DNA of 64,000 nucleotides, taken from JBNKFV01 sp050289485 (GTDB lineage Bacteria > Pseudomonadota > Gammaproteobacteria > Pseudomonadales > Cellvibrionaceae). A program made the translations under genes and the position numbers. This document shows positions 39,459 through 48,280 of the stretch, piece after piece. The notes beneath the pieces were generated by a model. It worked only from the letters and a program-made list of their open reading frames with translations, had not been told where the DNA came from and searched no databases. Location of the stretch: NCBI GenBank assembly GCA_050289485.1, contig JBNKFV010000029.1:248001-312000 (forward strand). Direction: 5' to 3'. How positions within the stretch are numbered: the stretch's first letter is position 1; every line of letters starts with the position of its first letter.

Positions 39459-40193
39459 TTAGGCCGACTTCCGCCATTGCGCATTCATCTTTAGGAGCTT
39501 TTCCGGGTCGTCGGTAAATACGCCATCTACGCCCATGGCGGATAAATGCCGCATGTCGTCTTTTTTGTTTACCGTGTAAACCCAGGTTTTCAGGCCGCGT
39601 TGTTTGGCGTCGTCTATCAGTGGTTGGCTGATGAAATTGACGTCGAGATGGAAGGAGTAGGCTTCCAGTGGCTCACAGCATTTGGCGTAGTCGAGAGGAA
39701 TGCCGCTGATGAGAACACCGCGTTTAACCTGAGGTAGCAATTCCTTAAAAGTCAGCAGCTGATGGTGGTCAAAACTGGATACCACATATGGCTCAAACGA
39801 CAGGTTGCCGTCGCGCACAAAGGCCTCCAGTTCGTTGGCGACGCTGGTGCTGCAGCTGGGGCCCTTCAACTCAATATTCAGCAGTGCGCGGTTGCCTACC
39901 AGCTCGAGAACTTCGCGTAAGGTAGGAATATGCAGGCCGACGTCGTTGGCTAGCTTACGCAGTTCATCTGGGGTGTATTCCAACAGGTGGCCTTTACCCG
40001 GAAACAGGCGGCCAACGCGGCGGTCGTGAATCACCAGCAGCTCGTTTTTGATACGCCATACGTCGATTTCTATGCCGTCGACACCCAAGGTCAAGCTTTG
40101 ACTGATGGCCTCTAGCGAATTTTCTGCGCCCAATGCACTGCCTCCCCGGTGGGCAAAGCAAGTTAGTGGGTTCATCAATTCTGCGTACGACAT
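39459..40193 (-). CDS. Glycerophosphodiester phosphodiesterase family protein
   Basis: About 244 residues. The GDPD catalytic elements are visible: FAHRGGSALGAENSLEAI (general-acid His and Arg), GIEIDVWRIKNELLVIHDRR (Glu, Asp metal ligands; second catalytic His), NIELKG, and the C-terminal LKTWVYTVNKKDDMRHLSAMGVDGVFTDDP. No signal peptide, so it is cytoplasmic and probably releases glycerol-3-phosphate from phosphodiesters. The start is uncertain between positions 40235, 40193 and 40175; 40193 is a compromise. A single-gene unit converging on the DUF255 gene. Confidence 0.9.
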   Translation of the reverse strand: MSYAELMNPLTCFAHRGGSALGAENSLEAISQSLTLGVDGIEIDVWRIKNELLVIHDRRVGRLFPGKGHLLEYTPDELRKLANDVGLHIPTLREVLELVGNRALLNIELKGPSCSTSVANELEAFVRDGNLSFEPYVVSSFDHHQLLTFKELLPQVKRGVLISGIPLDYAKCCEPLEAYSFHLDVNFISQPLIDDAKQRGLKTWVYTVNKKDDMRHLSAMGVDGVFTDDPEKLLKMNAQWRKSA

Positions 40194-40370
40194 GGCCAAG
40201 CCCATAAAGTCAGTAAAGACATGGTTTTCGATCAATCGAGGGGCGTATATTGTTATACCGCCCGAATATGACAGACACGTGTAATTAATACGTCTACTAC
40301 AGAGAATAGTTCAATTGTGGGAGTTCGACGACAGGTTTTTGCGTCATATTAGCGATACTGCATAACTATA

Positions 40371-40402
40371 AACCCGGCAAGCATTATTGCCGGGGTAATA
40401 GG
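40371..40402. repeat. Solo terminal hairpin of the TTAACCCGG repeat family
   Basis: AACCCGGCAAG and TTGCCGGGGTAA form a stem just downstream of moeA (minus strand). It matches the right-end hairpin of the 32221 element and could serve as the moeA terminator. Confidence 0.6.
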
Positions 40403-40415
40403 TTTGGCTTGCCTC

Positions 40416-41639
40416 TCAGTGCAGAGTGTCGAGCAAAATAATCTCAACACTGTCGCCGGCATTCACGGCAATACCCGGTGGAATTATCGCTAGTGCATCG
40501 GCCCAAACCACCGACGATAGTACGCCAGAACTTTGGTTAGGGTGGGCCTCTACTGTACCGTTGGCGGCCAGGCGTACGCGCAAATATTCCTGTCGCTTGC
40601 CGGGGCGAGTGCTGAAGGCTGCTATTGCTGTGCGGGTGGGCAAATGGGTGCCTTGTTGATGCATACTTCGAAAGTAAGCCCTTACAAACACGGTAAAGGT
40701 TATAAATACGGCTACGGGGTTGCCGGGTAAGCCGAAGAAGGGTGTGCCTTGCACATCGCCGAAGGCCAGCGGTTTGCCCGGTTTGATAGCGATGCGCCAC
40801 ACGTTGAGTGTGCCAAGGCTTTCGACAGCAGGGCGAATATGGTCTTCCTCGCCGACAGAAACGCCGCCAGTGGTGATAATGCAATCTGCACGGTTGGCGG
40901 CCTCTTGCAGGGCGCTTTGGGTTGCTTCAAGGGTATCTTCTACTTGCCCCAAATCGATAACCTCTGCACCGGCCTGTTGTAACAGGGCAGTGAGCGTATA
41001 GCGGTTGGAGTTGTAGATTTGGCCCGGGGGCAGGGGTTGACCCGGTGTGACCAGTTCGTCACCAGTAGAAAAAATGGCTACCCGTAACGGTTTGAATACG
41101 GTAACCGAGGCGGTGCCTACTGAGGCAATCAGTCCCAGCATAGCGGGTTGCAGCACTGTGCCAGTGGCCACCAGCAGGTCGCCGGGCTGAATATCCTGCC
41201 CCTGTTTGCGGATGTTGCTACCGGTCTGCAAAGCGGTCAGTTGTGCTGCACTGAGTTGCAGTTGCTGGCCGTTTAACTGGGCGTCTTCCTGCATGATCAC
41301 GGTATCGACACCGGCGGGTACTTCTGCACCGGTGAAGATACGCACCGCAGTGCCTTTGGCGAGTGGGTTGGGAGCTTGTCCGGCCGTAATGCGTTGGCTA
41401 ATAGGTAGCAGAGTATCGCTACTGGCTGCGATATCTGCCAGACAAAACCCGTAGCCATCCACTGCGCTGTTGTCGGCAGGTGGTACGGCAAGGGTGGAGA
41501 GAATGTCTTCAGCCAACACCCGATTGAGCGCGTTCTGCAAGGGCACCGTTTCGGTGTGCTGCAGTGGGGTTGCCTGCGCCAGAATACGTTCTAGCGCTTC
41601 ACTGACGGGTATTAACCCCTGTTGTGGCTGAAGACTCAT
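40416..41639 (-). CDS. moeA: Molybdopterin molybdotransferase MoeA
   Basis: 407 residues from ATG 41639 (MSLQPQQGLIPVSEAL...). MoeA inserts molybdate into adenylylated molybdopterin. Landmarks: PADNSAVDGYGF, RIFTGAEVPAGVDTVIMQED, VFSTGDEL equivalent IFSTGDELVTPGQPL, TTGGVSVGEEDHI, KPGKPLAFG and GLPGNPVAVFITF. The frame continues upstream into a 265 bp repeat element, and that extension is not part of the protein. The element lies immediately before the start codon, so it must supply the mRNA leader or its promoter. Confidence 0.96.
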   Translation of the reverse strand: MSLQPQQGLIPVSEALERILAQATPLQHTETVPLQNALNRVLAEDILSTLAVPPADNSAVDGYGFCLADIAASSDTLLPISQRITAGQAPNPLAKGTAVRIFTGAEVPAGVDTVIMQEDAQLNGQQLQLSAAQLTALQTGSNIRKQGQDIQPGDLLVATGTVLQPAMLGLIASVGTASVTVFKPLRVAIFSTGDELVTPGQPLPPGQIYNSNRYTLTALLQQAGAEVIDLGQVEDTLEATQSALQEAANRADCIITTGGVSVGEEDHIRPAVESLGTLNVWRIAIKPGKPLAFGDVQGTPFFGLPGNPVAVFITFTVFVRAYFRSMHQQGTHLPTRTAIAAFSTRPGKRQEYLRVRLAANGTVEAHPNQSSGVLSSVVWADALAIIPPGIAVNAGDSVEIILLDTLH

Positions 41640-41643
41640 GTTA

Positions 41644-41908
41644 GGGCCTGTTAACACTAATGTGAATGGCCTGCTGAAAACCAATTTGTTGTTCTGCCAG
41701 GCATTTTGAGTACAGTTTGGTTATTCCGAATAAGCGAAAAATAACGTAGCAGAACGGCGAATTGGTTCGAGCCCTTCGGGTTGTGGCTAAAAAACCGCCA
41801 CTCTGCGTTGCTCGTCGTTCATTTGGAATAACCAAACCTCTCTCCTCGCGCCTAAATTGGCGACTTTTTAGCCACAACAGGCTCATCCAAATTAGTGTTA
41901 ACAGGCCC
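41644..41908. mobile_element. 265 bp MITE-like element with perfect 18 bp terminal inverted repeats
   Basis: The ends GGGCCTGTTAACACTAAT and ATTAGTGTTAACAGGCCC are exact inverted repeats. An inner inverted pair, TTTGGTTATTCC and GGAATAACCAAA, makes a second arm. Short frames across it on both strands are repeat-derived and have no ribosome-binding sites. There is no transposase, so it is probably non-autonomous. It fills the space between talB and moeA almost exactly (5 bp and 4 bp left). Confidence 0.88.
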
Positions 41909-41913
41909 TGGGC

Positions 41914-42858
41914 CTATTTCCAGTTGGCCAGCAGGGTTTCCAGGGCTACCTGGTCTTGCGCAAATTTACGAATACCCTCGGCCAGTTTTTCGGTGGCCAT
42001 GGCGTCTTCGTTCATCTGCCAGCGGAAGTCGATTTCATGCACTGCCTGCTTGGCGTCACCTTTTGCCCGCTTGGCATCCAGCTTGGCTTCCAGTGTACTG
42101 GTATCGGCTGCTAGTTCACTCAGTAGAGCCGGGCTGATGGTCAGGCGGTCGCAACCGGCGAGGGCTTCAATTTGTTCTTTGCTGCGAAAGCTCGCCCCCA
42201 TCACCACGGTGTCGTAGCTGTTGGTTTTGTAGTAATCATAAATACTGCGTACCGATACCACGCCGGGATCTTGGTCGATGGTGGCGGGCAGGTTACCTTG
42301 GGCTTTATGCCAGTCGAGAATGCGGCCTACGAAGGGGGATATCAGAAACGCACCCGCATCGGCACAGGCGGCTGCCTGCGCAAAGCTGAACAGCAGGGTC
42401 AGGTTACAATTGATGCCTTCTTTTTCGAGAATTTCGGCGGCTTTGATACCTTCCCAGGTTGAGGCGATTTTAATCAGAATGCGGTCGCGGCTAACGCCGG
42501 CTTTATCGTACAGATCAACCAATTGCAGCGCTTTGGTAACGCTGGCCTGAGTATCGAACGACAGGCGTGCATCTACTTCGGTAGAGATGCGGCCGGGGAT
42601 AATGCCCAGAATTTCACAGCCAATTTTTACTGCCAACCGGTCGGCGGCGGCAGCCACTTTGGCTTGGGTATCGGCTTGATCACTTTCTGCCAGCGCTTGG
42701 GTTACCAACGGGGCATAGTTTTCCATTTTGGCCGCAGCCAACAGCAGAGAGGGGTTGGTGGTGGCATCCAATGGTTTGTGCAGACGAATCGCATCGATAT
42801 CACCGGTATCAGCGACTACGTCGGTAATGGCTCTCAGTTGTTCAAGTTTGTTGCTCAT
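41914..42858 (-). CDS. tal: Transaldolase
   Basis: 314 residues, the TalB-type length. It interconverts sedoheptulose-7-P plus glyceraldehyde-3-P with erythrose-4-P plus fructose-6-P in the pentose-phosphate pathway. Motifs: LDATTNPSLLL near the N-terminus, the Schiff-base Lys130 in RILIKIASTWEGI, NLTLLFSFAQAAACADAGAFLISPFVGRILDW. AGGAG stands 7 bp before the ATG. The gene is alone; moeA downstream is separated by the MITE-like element. Confidence 0.95.
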   Translation of the reverse strand: MSNKLEQLRAITDVVADTGDIDAIRLHKPLDATTNPSLLLAAAKMENYAPLVTQALAESDQADTQAKVAAAADRLAVKIGCEILGIIPGRISTEVDARLSFDTQASVTKALQLVDLYDKAGVSRDRILIKIASTWEGIKAAEILEKEGINCNLTLLFSFAQAAACADAGAFLISPFVGRILDWHKAQGNLPATIDQDPGVVSVRSIYDYYKTNSYDTVVMGASFRSKEQIEALAGCDRLTISPALLSELAADTSTLEAKLDAKRAKGDAKQAVHEIDFRWQMNEDAMATEKLAEGIRKFAQDQVALETLLANWK

Positions 42859-43019
42859 TGGATACTCCTGACCTTATTGCTATATGCGTTTGGGGCTGCT
42901 ATGTGCATTTGGGGGTGGCATTCTACCGCAAACAGCGGTAGAAATTGTCCTGATTTGTGTTGATTCAATAAATTCTCATTACGCTTGAATGCGGTTTTTG
43001 CAATCAGGGAGGTTATACC

Positions 43020-43724
43020 ATGCCCACATTGGTGTTTATTCCGGGCTTGCTGTCTGACGATGTGGTTTGGCAACCCGTGGCAGATGCGCTGTCTGAGCGT
43101 TATCAGGTAGTGATTGCCGACAGTAGCGCAGGTGTTTCACTCAGCGATATGGCTGCCGTCATGCTGGCGCAATATCCGGGCAAATTGATTCCGGTGGGGC
43201 ACTCCATGGGCGGGCGTATCGCGCTGGAGATGTTTCGCCTGGCACCAGGGCGTATCGCTGGGCTGGGATTGATCGATACCGGGGCGCATGGCATTGAAGC
43301 GGGCGAGCAACAAAAGCGCCAGCGCTGGGTGGACCTGGCCAATGCCGAAGGCATTGAGGCGTTTTTGGATGTTTGGCTGCCGCCTATGGTGCATCCGGCC
43401 CGTCATCAAGACGAGGTGATGGGGGTGCTCAAAGCGATGGTGCGCCGCGCAACACCCGCGCAGTTAGAGCGCCAGATTCAAGGCTTGGTTAACCGGTTGG
43501 ATGCTAGCGGGCTATTGCCGCAAATCGAGGTGCCGGTATTATTGGTTACTGGCAGGCAAGATGAATGGAGCAACGTAGCCCAGCACGAGGCAATGGCAGC
43601 CGAGGTGCGTGATGCAACCTTGGTAGTGATTGAAGACGCGGGCCACTTTGCCCCTATTGAAAAACCTGAGGCGATGGCCGGCGCTTTGCGCGATTGGCTG
43701 GAGCGTAAATTACCTGCAGTGTAA
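43020..43724 (+). CDS. Alpha/beta hydrolase
   Basis: 234 residues with the alpha/beta-hydrolase order: oxyanion region FIPGLLSDDVVW, nucleophile elbow GHSMGG (Ser), acid in VTGRQDEW and catalytic His in EDAGHFAPIEKPE. It belongs to the small esterase/lactonase-like group; the substrate is unknown. GGGAGG precedes the ATG. It is divergent from talB and convergent with moaB. Confidence 0.88.
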   Translation: MPTLVFIPGLLSDDVVWQPVADALSERYQVVIADSSAGVSLSDMAAVMLAQYPGKLIPVGHSMGGRIALEMFRLAPGRIAGLGLIDTGAHGIEAGEQQKRQRWVDLANAEGIEAFLDVWLPPMVHPARHQDEVMGVLKAMVRRATPAQLERQIQGLVNRLDASGLLPQIEVPVLLVTGRQDEWSNVAQHEAMAAEVRDATLVVIEDAGHFAPIEKPEAMAGALRDWLERKLPAV

Positions 43725-43731
43725 TACGTTT

Positions 43732-44235
43732 TTAAACCAGCAGCTGGACAAAATTACAGGGTTTGTGGGTGCTGTCGAGCTGCTCTTTTAAAATACCTTC
43801 CCATGCGGTTTTGCAGGCGTTGTTGGAGCCCGGCAGGCAGAACACCACTGTTTTATTAGCCAGCCCCCCCAGGCAGCGAGACTGAATGGTAGAGCTGCCA
43901 ACTTGCGCCAGTGACAGGTGACGAAACAGTTCGCCAAAACCAATGATTTCTTTATCGAGCAATGGGGCCACGGCTTCAGGCGTGCTGTCGCGGCCGGAAA
44001 AGCCGGTGCCGCCGGTGATCAATACACACTGAATGTTGGCGTCGGCTATCCACTGCGACAGTGCTGCACGTATCTGATACACATCGTCTTTAACCATGCG
44101 CTTATCACACAGTTTATGCCCGGCTTCGGTGGCCGCTTGGGCCAGATACAGCCCGGAGGTGTCAGTCTCTTCTGTGCGGGTATCAGATACCGTTAAAACA
44201 GCCACATTCAGAGGTTTGAAGTCTGCACTAAACAT
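43732..44235 (-). CDS. moaB: Molybdenum cofactor biosynthesis protein MoaB
   Basis: 167 residues from ATG 44235, the MoaB length. The MPT-binding signature ITGGTGFSGRDSTPEAVAPLLDKEI and GLANKTVVFCLPGSNNACKTAWEGIL are present. MoaB/Mog-type proteins adenylylate molybdopterin before MoeA acts. It is third in a moaA-mobB-moaB run on the minus strand with gaps of 5 and 10 bp, hence one operon. Confidence 0.94.
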   Translation of the reverse strand: MFSADFKPLNVAVLTVSDTRTEETDTSGLYLAQAATEAGHKLCDKRMVKDDVYQIRAALSQWIADANIQCVLITGGTGFSGRDSTPEAVAPLLDKEIIGFGELFRHLSLAQVGSSTIQSRCLGGLANKTVVFCLPGSNNACKTAWEGILKEQLDSTHKPCNFVQLLV

Positions 44236-44245
44236 AGGTTGTGTC

Positions 44246-44764
44246 TCAATTGGAGGGGGGCAGCTGGCAGTACTCGAGGATAAAGTCGGCAATCTGCGCA
44301 ATATTGTTGATATCCAGTACTGGGCCATCGCATTGATAGTCAGCGGGGTTAATGGCTTCGTCACTGGCCAGTGCCACGACATGAGTAACGCTGGCGGGTA
44401 GTTTTTCATCGTTGTGGGTAGGGCGCACCACCTGAATCTTGGGATGATCGGCTTGTTTAAAGCCTTCTACCAACACAATATCTACCGGTTGCAGGTGTGC
44501 CAGCAGTTCTTGCAGCGTAGGCTCTTGTTCATCGCGGTGTTCGTGCATGAGCGCCCAGCGGTTGGCCGAGGCAATCAGTACTTCGTGCGCGCCGGCTTTG
44601 CGATGCAGGTAGCTGTCGGTGCCGGGGAGGTCGATATCAAACTGATGATGGGCATGTTTGAGGGTAGACACGCGCAAACCGCGGCCAATCAGATGCTCAA
44701 CCAATAAACGGGTGAGCGTCGTTTTACCGCTGTTTTTCCAGCCGGTAATACCAAATACGTGCAT
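44246..44764 (-). CDS. mobB: Molybdopterin-guanine dinucleotide biosynthesis protein MobB
   Basis: 172 residues with a P-loop at the start (GITGWKNSGKTTLTRLLVEHL), STLKHAHHQFDIDLPGTDSYLHRKAGA and VDIVLVEGFK as in MobB GTP-binding proteins that assist MobA in forming the MGD cofactor. No mobA is seen in the window. Middle gene of the moaA-mobB-moaB operon. Confidence 0.94.
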   Translation of the reverse strand: MHVFGITGWKNSGKTTLTRLLVEHLIGRGLRVSTLKHAHHQFDIDLPGTDSYLHRKAGAHEVLIASANRWALMHEHRDEQEPTLQELLAHLQPVDIVLVEGFKQADHPKIQVVRPTHNDEKLPASVTHVVALASDEAINPADYQCDGPVLDINNIAQIADFILEYCQLPPSN

Positions 44765-44769
44765 AGGCC

Positions 44770-45771
44770 TCAGCCTCCGGTTGCATTCATAAAGCGCACG
44801 ATATCGGGTTCGTCGTTGAGGTCAAAATGGTGGCGTTCGGGCTTGATCTGAATGGCATTAACAATGGCCGCTTTTAAACGCTCGCGGTCACCGGGGTGGG
44901 TCCGCAGAATTTGCTTGAGATCGCCACTGTGTTCGTTGCCCAGGCACAGCAGCAATTTGCCCTCGGCATTCAAGCGCACGCGGTTACAACTGCTGCAAAA
45001 GTTTTCACTGTGGGGTGAAATAAAACCAATACGGCTGCTATAGCCGGGTACGTGCCAGTAGCGAGAAGGCCCGGCACTGGTCCTATCTGTGGCCTGTAAA
45101 CTAAAGCGCTGGCCGATCTGCTCACGCAGCTGCACACTGCTCACAAATTCCTCGGCGCGGCCGTGTTCGGTAATGGCGCCCAGCGGCATTTCTTCAATAA
45201 AGCTGATATCCAGCCCTTGTTCCAGCGCGAAGGCTACCAGCTGGGTGGCTTCTTGAGCATTACGGTTTTTAAGGATGACCGCATTGAGTTTGATACGCTC
45301 AAAGCCCGCCTGCTGTGCTGCGCGAATGCCGTCGAGCACGGTGTCAAGTTTGCCAGTGCGAGTAAGTTGCTGGAACAGGGTGGGGTTTAATGTATCTAGA
45401 CTGATATTGATGCGTTTAACACCAGCGTCGGCCAGCGGTGCAGCAAACTGACGCAGGTGCGAGCCATTGGTGGTGAGGGTCAATTCGTCGAGCGCGGCAA
45501 TTTGTCCCAGGCTGTTAAACAGGGTCATAACGCCTTGGCGAATCAGTGGCTCGCCACCGGTGATACGAATTTTTCGCACCCCCAGCTCGGTAAAGGCGGT
45601 AGCAATCTCGGCCAGCTCTTCCAGCGTACACAACTGTGCACGAGGTAAAAAGGTCATCTCTTCGGCCATACAATAGACACAGCGAAAATCGCAACGGTCT
45701 GTCACCGACAGCCGCAGATAATCGATAGTGCGCCCAAAGTTGTCTACTAAGCTATTTAATGGCAGTGCCAT
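44770..45771 (-). CDS. moaA: GTP 3',8-cyclase MoaA (radical SAM)
   Basis: 333 residues. The radical-SAM cluster is CDFRCVYC (Cys27, Cys31, Cys34), the C-terminal second [4Fe-4S] cluster is in FCSSCNRVRLNAEGKLLLC, and the protein ends in the catalytically required Gly-Gly (NATGG). It makes 3',8-cyclo-GTP, the first step of molybdenum cofactor synthesis. First gene of the operon, divergent from fumC with a 96 bp gap. Confidence 0.97.
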   Translation of the reverse strand: MALPLNSLVDNFGRTIDYLRLSVTDRCDFRCVYCMAEEMTFLPRAQLCTLEELAEIATAFTELGVRKIRITGGEPLIRQGVMTLFNSLGQIAALDELTLTTNGSHLRQFAAPLADAGVKRINISLDTLNPTLFQQLTRTGKLDTVLDGIRAAQQAGFERIKLNAVILKNRNAQEATQLVAFALEQGLDISFIEEMPLGAITEHGRAEEFVSSVQLREQIGQRFSLQATDRTSAGPSRYWHVPGYSSRIGFISPHSENFCSSCNRVRLNAEGKLLLCLGNEHSGDLKQILRTHPGDRERLKAAIVNAIQIKPERHHFDLNDEPDIVRFMNATGG

Positions 45772-45867
45772 ACTGGCCTACTGTTTTTACGTTGAAGACT
45801 GATCTGCCATTGTATCAGGGATTGCTATTAATCCCAGTAAAAGGGTCAAGCATACGAGGATGAAGTA

Positions 45868-47253
45868 ATGACTAAAATGCGCATTGAACGCGACAGTATG
45901 GGCGAGCTACAGGTACCAGAAGAAGCGCTTTATGGTGCGCAAACTCAGCGGGCTATCAATAATTTCCCGGTCAGTGGCAGGCCAATGCCGAAGGCATTTA
46001 TTACCGCACTGATACAGGTTAAGCAGGCGGCGGCCCACGCCAACGGGCGGCTGCACTGTATTACATCTGACCAGGCTGCTGCGATTGAGTCGGTGTGCGA
46101 GCTACTGCTGCGCCGCAATGATCTGATGCAGCATTTCCCGGTGGATGTGTATCAGACCGGATCTGGCACCAGTACCAACATGAACGCCAACGAAGTCATT
46201 GCCAAACTGGCCGGTGAGGTGCTGGGGCGGCCTGTCTGTGCCAATGACCACGTCAATTACGGCCAAAGCAGCAATGATGTAATACCCACCACCATTCATG
46301 TGAGTGCCTCACTGGCATTGGTTAACCAGTTGCTGCCCGCGTTGCGCCATTTACGCGCGGTGATTAATGAAAAAGCGGCCTCCGATGGCGAGGTAGTGAA
46401 GACCGGGCGTACCCATTTAATGGATGCTATGCCGCTGACACTGGCGCAGTCGATGAGTGGCTGGGCAGCGCAAATTGAACACCGCATTGAGCAGCTTGAA
46501 GGGATTCTGCCCGGCTTGCTGCGCTTGGCGCAGGGTGGCACAGCCGTGGGCACAGGGATTAATGCGCATCCACAGTTTGCTCGCCAGTTTGCCCAGGCCC
46601 TGAGTGAAACTACCGGCCTAACCTATGTGCCGGCGGATAATTATTTTGCCCTGCTGGCGTCGCAAGACACGGCGGTAGCGTTGTCGGGGTTACTCAAAGC
46701 CACGGCGGTTACCTTGATGAAGGTGGCCAATGACTTACGCTGGATGAATTCTGGCCCTTTGGCCGGGTTGGGGGAGATTACGTTGGAGGCTTTGCAGCCG
46801 GGGTCGTCAATTATGCCGGGCAAGGTGAACCCGGTGATTCCGGAGGCAGTGGCTATGGTGTCGACGCAAGTCATCGGGCTCGATCAAGCTATCACCGTGG
46901 CGGGGCAAGCGGGCAACTTCGAACTGAATGTGATGCTGCCGTTGATTGCCAGTAACCTGCTGGAATCACTAGCGCTATTAACCAATGCTGCTACGTTGTT
47001 GGCCGACAAGGCCATTGCTGGTTTTCGTGTTAATCACGAACAGCTAGCGCACTCGGTAGGTCGCAACCCGGTGTTGGTGACAGCCTTGAATCCGATTATT
47101 GGTTATATGCGCGCGGCCGAGATTGCCAAAGAAGCTTACAAACAGAACCGGCCTATTATTGATGTGGCAGAAGAAATGACGGATATATCCCGTGCAGAAC
47201 TGGAGGTATTGTTGTCGCCGCAACGGCTCACCCATCCGAGCAGAAGCTGTTAA
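45868..47253 (+). CDS. fumC: Fumarate hydratase, class II (FumC)
   Basis: 461 residues with the fumarase/aspartase signature GSSIMPGKVNPVIPE plus GSGTSTNMNANEVI, HVNYGQSSNDVIPT and RTHLMDAMPLTL. It hydrates fumarate to malate in the TCA cycle without an iron-sulfur cluster. AGGATG lies before the ATG. Its stop codon TAA (47251-47253) is within the terminal repeat of the 170 bp multi-hairpin element, so the last codon or codons may come from the insertion; the C-terminal HPSRSC tail is otherwise of ordinary length. Confidence 0.95.
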   Translation: MTKMRIERDSMGELQVPEEALYGAQTQRAINNFPVSGRPMPKAFITALIQVKQAAAHANGRLHCITSDQAAAIESVCELLLRRNDLMQHFPVDVYQTGSGTSTNMNANEVIAKLAGEVLGRPVCANDHVNYGQSSNDVIPTTIHVSASLALVNQLLPALRHLRAVINEKAASDGEVVKTGRTHLMDAMPLTLAQSMSGWAAQIEHRIEQLEGILPGLLRLAQGGTAVGTGINAHPQFARQFAQALSETTGLTYVPADNYFALLASQDTAVALSGLLKATAVTLMKVANDLRWMNSGPLAGLGEITLEALQPGSSIMPGKVNPVIPEAVAMVSTQVIGLDQAITVAGQAGNFELNVMLPLIASNLLESLALLTNAATLLADKAIAGFRVNHEQLAHSVGRNPVLVTALNPIIGYMRAAEIAKEAYKQNRPIIDVAEEMTDISRAELEVLLSPQRLTHPSRSC

Positions 47254-47419
47254 CCCGGCAGCAATTATTGTTGGGTTAATAAGCGGCGTACGGAGGCGCC
47301 GCCATGGGTCGCAGGTCAATGTAAGTCCTGGAAATACAAGGGATTTCGTAAAATTCTGCGGGTATTTACAGGGCGTGCAACAAAATAGATAAGGAGATCT
47401 ATTTTGTTGCCGGGTTATA
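47250..47419 (-). repeat. 170 bp multi-hairpin repeat element, full copy 2, inverted (MITE-like)
   Basis: Its reverse complement aligns along the whole length to 32221-32393, roughly 85-90% identical by eye. The 14 bp hairpin is again perfect: copy 1 has GTAAC...GTTAC at the stem base where this copy has GCAAC...GTTGC, a compensatory pair change. The loop CTCCTT is unchanged. It begins within the fumC stop codon and ends 170 bp before the MarR gene. Confidence 0.88.
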
Positions 47420-47589
47420 TAGTGGCGCTTTGATGGTATGTTTGGCATACTTTTTCTGTGAGATTGGGTATAGTGTAGGCAGGCCCTGCAATACGCTAGA
47501 TGCCTTTTTAAAACAATAGCTGTTTATGTCGATCTTGTGGCTTTTTGGCCCGGTTTACTGCGACCGTTAACTGCACGGAGAACCTTCTC

Positions 47590-48090
47590 ATGTCTGATAC
47601 GCCAACCAGCACGTCATCTGTTGCACCAAACTTTTTTGCTTCTGCAGGCGAAGCAACGCCGAAGGAAAAGTCTGGTGTCGACACCGCTATTCTGGAAGAG
47701 AAGTTAGGCTATTTACTGCGTTTGGCTGAGCGAGCCGCCAGCCGCGATCTTACCTCGGCTTCCGGTGGATTAACGGCAGTGCAGTACAGTATGTTGGCAT
47801 TGGTAGCCACCAATGAGGGCATGGCGCAGGGCACCATTGGAGAGGCATTGAATATGGATCGTGCTTCAACGATGGCCGTAATGGATAAACTTGAGCAGGC
47901 AGGGTTAATCGAACGCCGTAAGTCGACTGTTGATCGTCGTATGCACGCGATGTTTCTCACCGATAAGGGACGTGAAGAGTTCCCACGAATTAATGCCAAT
48001 ATTCTTGAGGCTGATCAGCGGGTAAAAGACAAGCTCCCCGAAGAAGAGCAGGCACAGCTGGTCAGTTGTTTGTTAAAACTGATTCGTTAG
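47590..48090 (+). CDS. MarR-family transcriptional regulator
   Basis: 166 residues from ATG 47590 (CGGAGA in front). A winged helix with LTAVQYSMLALVATNEGMAQGTIGEALNMDRASTMAVMDKLEQAGLIERRKSTVDRRMHAMFLTDKGRE is typical of the MarR/HcaR/CouR group that responds to phenolic acids or their CoA esters. The longer frame from 47545 is unlikely. It is followed by a strong terminator, then an acyl-CoA dehydrogenase and an aromatic-acid transporter that it may control; this is inference. Confidence 0.9.
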   Translation: MSDTPTSTSSVAPNFFASAGEATPKEKSGVDTAILEEKLGYLLRLAERAASRDLTSASGGLTAVQYSMLALVATNEGMAQGTIGEALNMDRASTMAVMDKLEQAGLIERRKSTVDRRMHAMFLTDKGREEFPRINANILEADQRVKDKLPEEEQAQLVSCLLKLIR

Positions 48091-48123
48091 TGTTAACCGC
48101 TCAGGTAGATTGCTAAAAGCAAC

Positions 48124-48156
48124 AAAAAAGCCACCGTATTCCACGGTGGCTTTTTT
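48124..48156 (+). terminator. Rho-independent terminator after the MarR gene
   Basis: AAAAAAGCCACCG - TATTC - CACGGTGGCTTTTTT: an 8 bp GC-rich stem flanked by A and T runs, 33 bp past the stop. The flanking A-tract makes it bidirectional in principle. Confidence 0.92.
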
Positions 48157-48171
48157 GTTGCCGGGTTAATA
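48153..48171 (+). repeat. End fragment of the TTAACCCGG repeat family
   Basis: TTTTGTTGCCGGGTTAATA equals the left end of the ~170 bp element read on the other strand. It abuts the T-run of the MarR terminator, suggesting insertion there or that the terminator was partly built from the repeat. Confidence 0.55.
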
Positions 48172-48280
48172 GGGGGCAGGATGGTGTTTCTGATGAGTCA
48201 AATGACGGAAATGGATATTGTTGTACTGGCTTGACGTTTCTATAGTTTCAGCCTGATTGTTTGTTGAAATGGATACTGCT

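Noticed and set aside
41641..42217. Short frames inside the 265 bp element and overlapping talB
   Set aside because: Repeat-derived frames running through inverted repeats into talB antisense, without start signals; better explained by the element.
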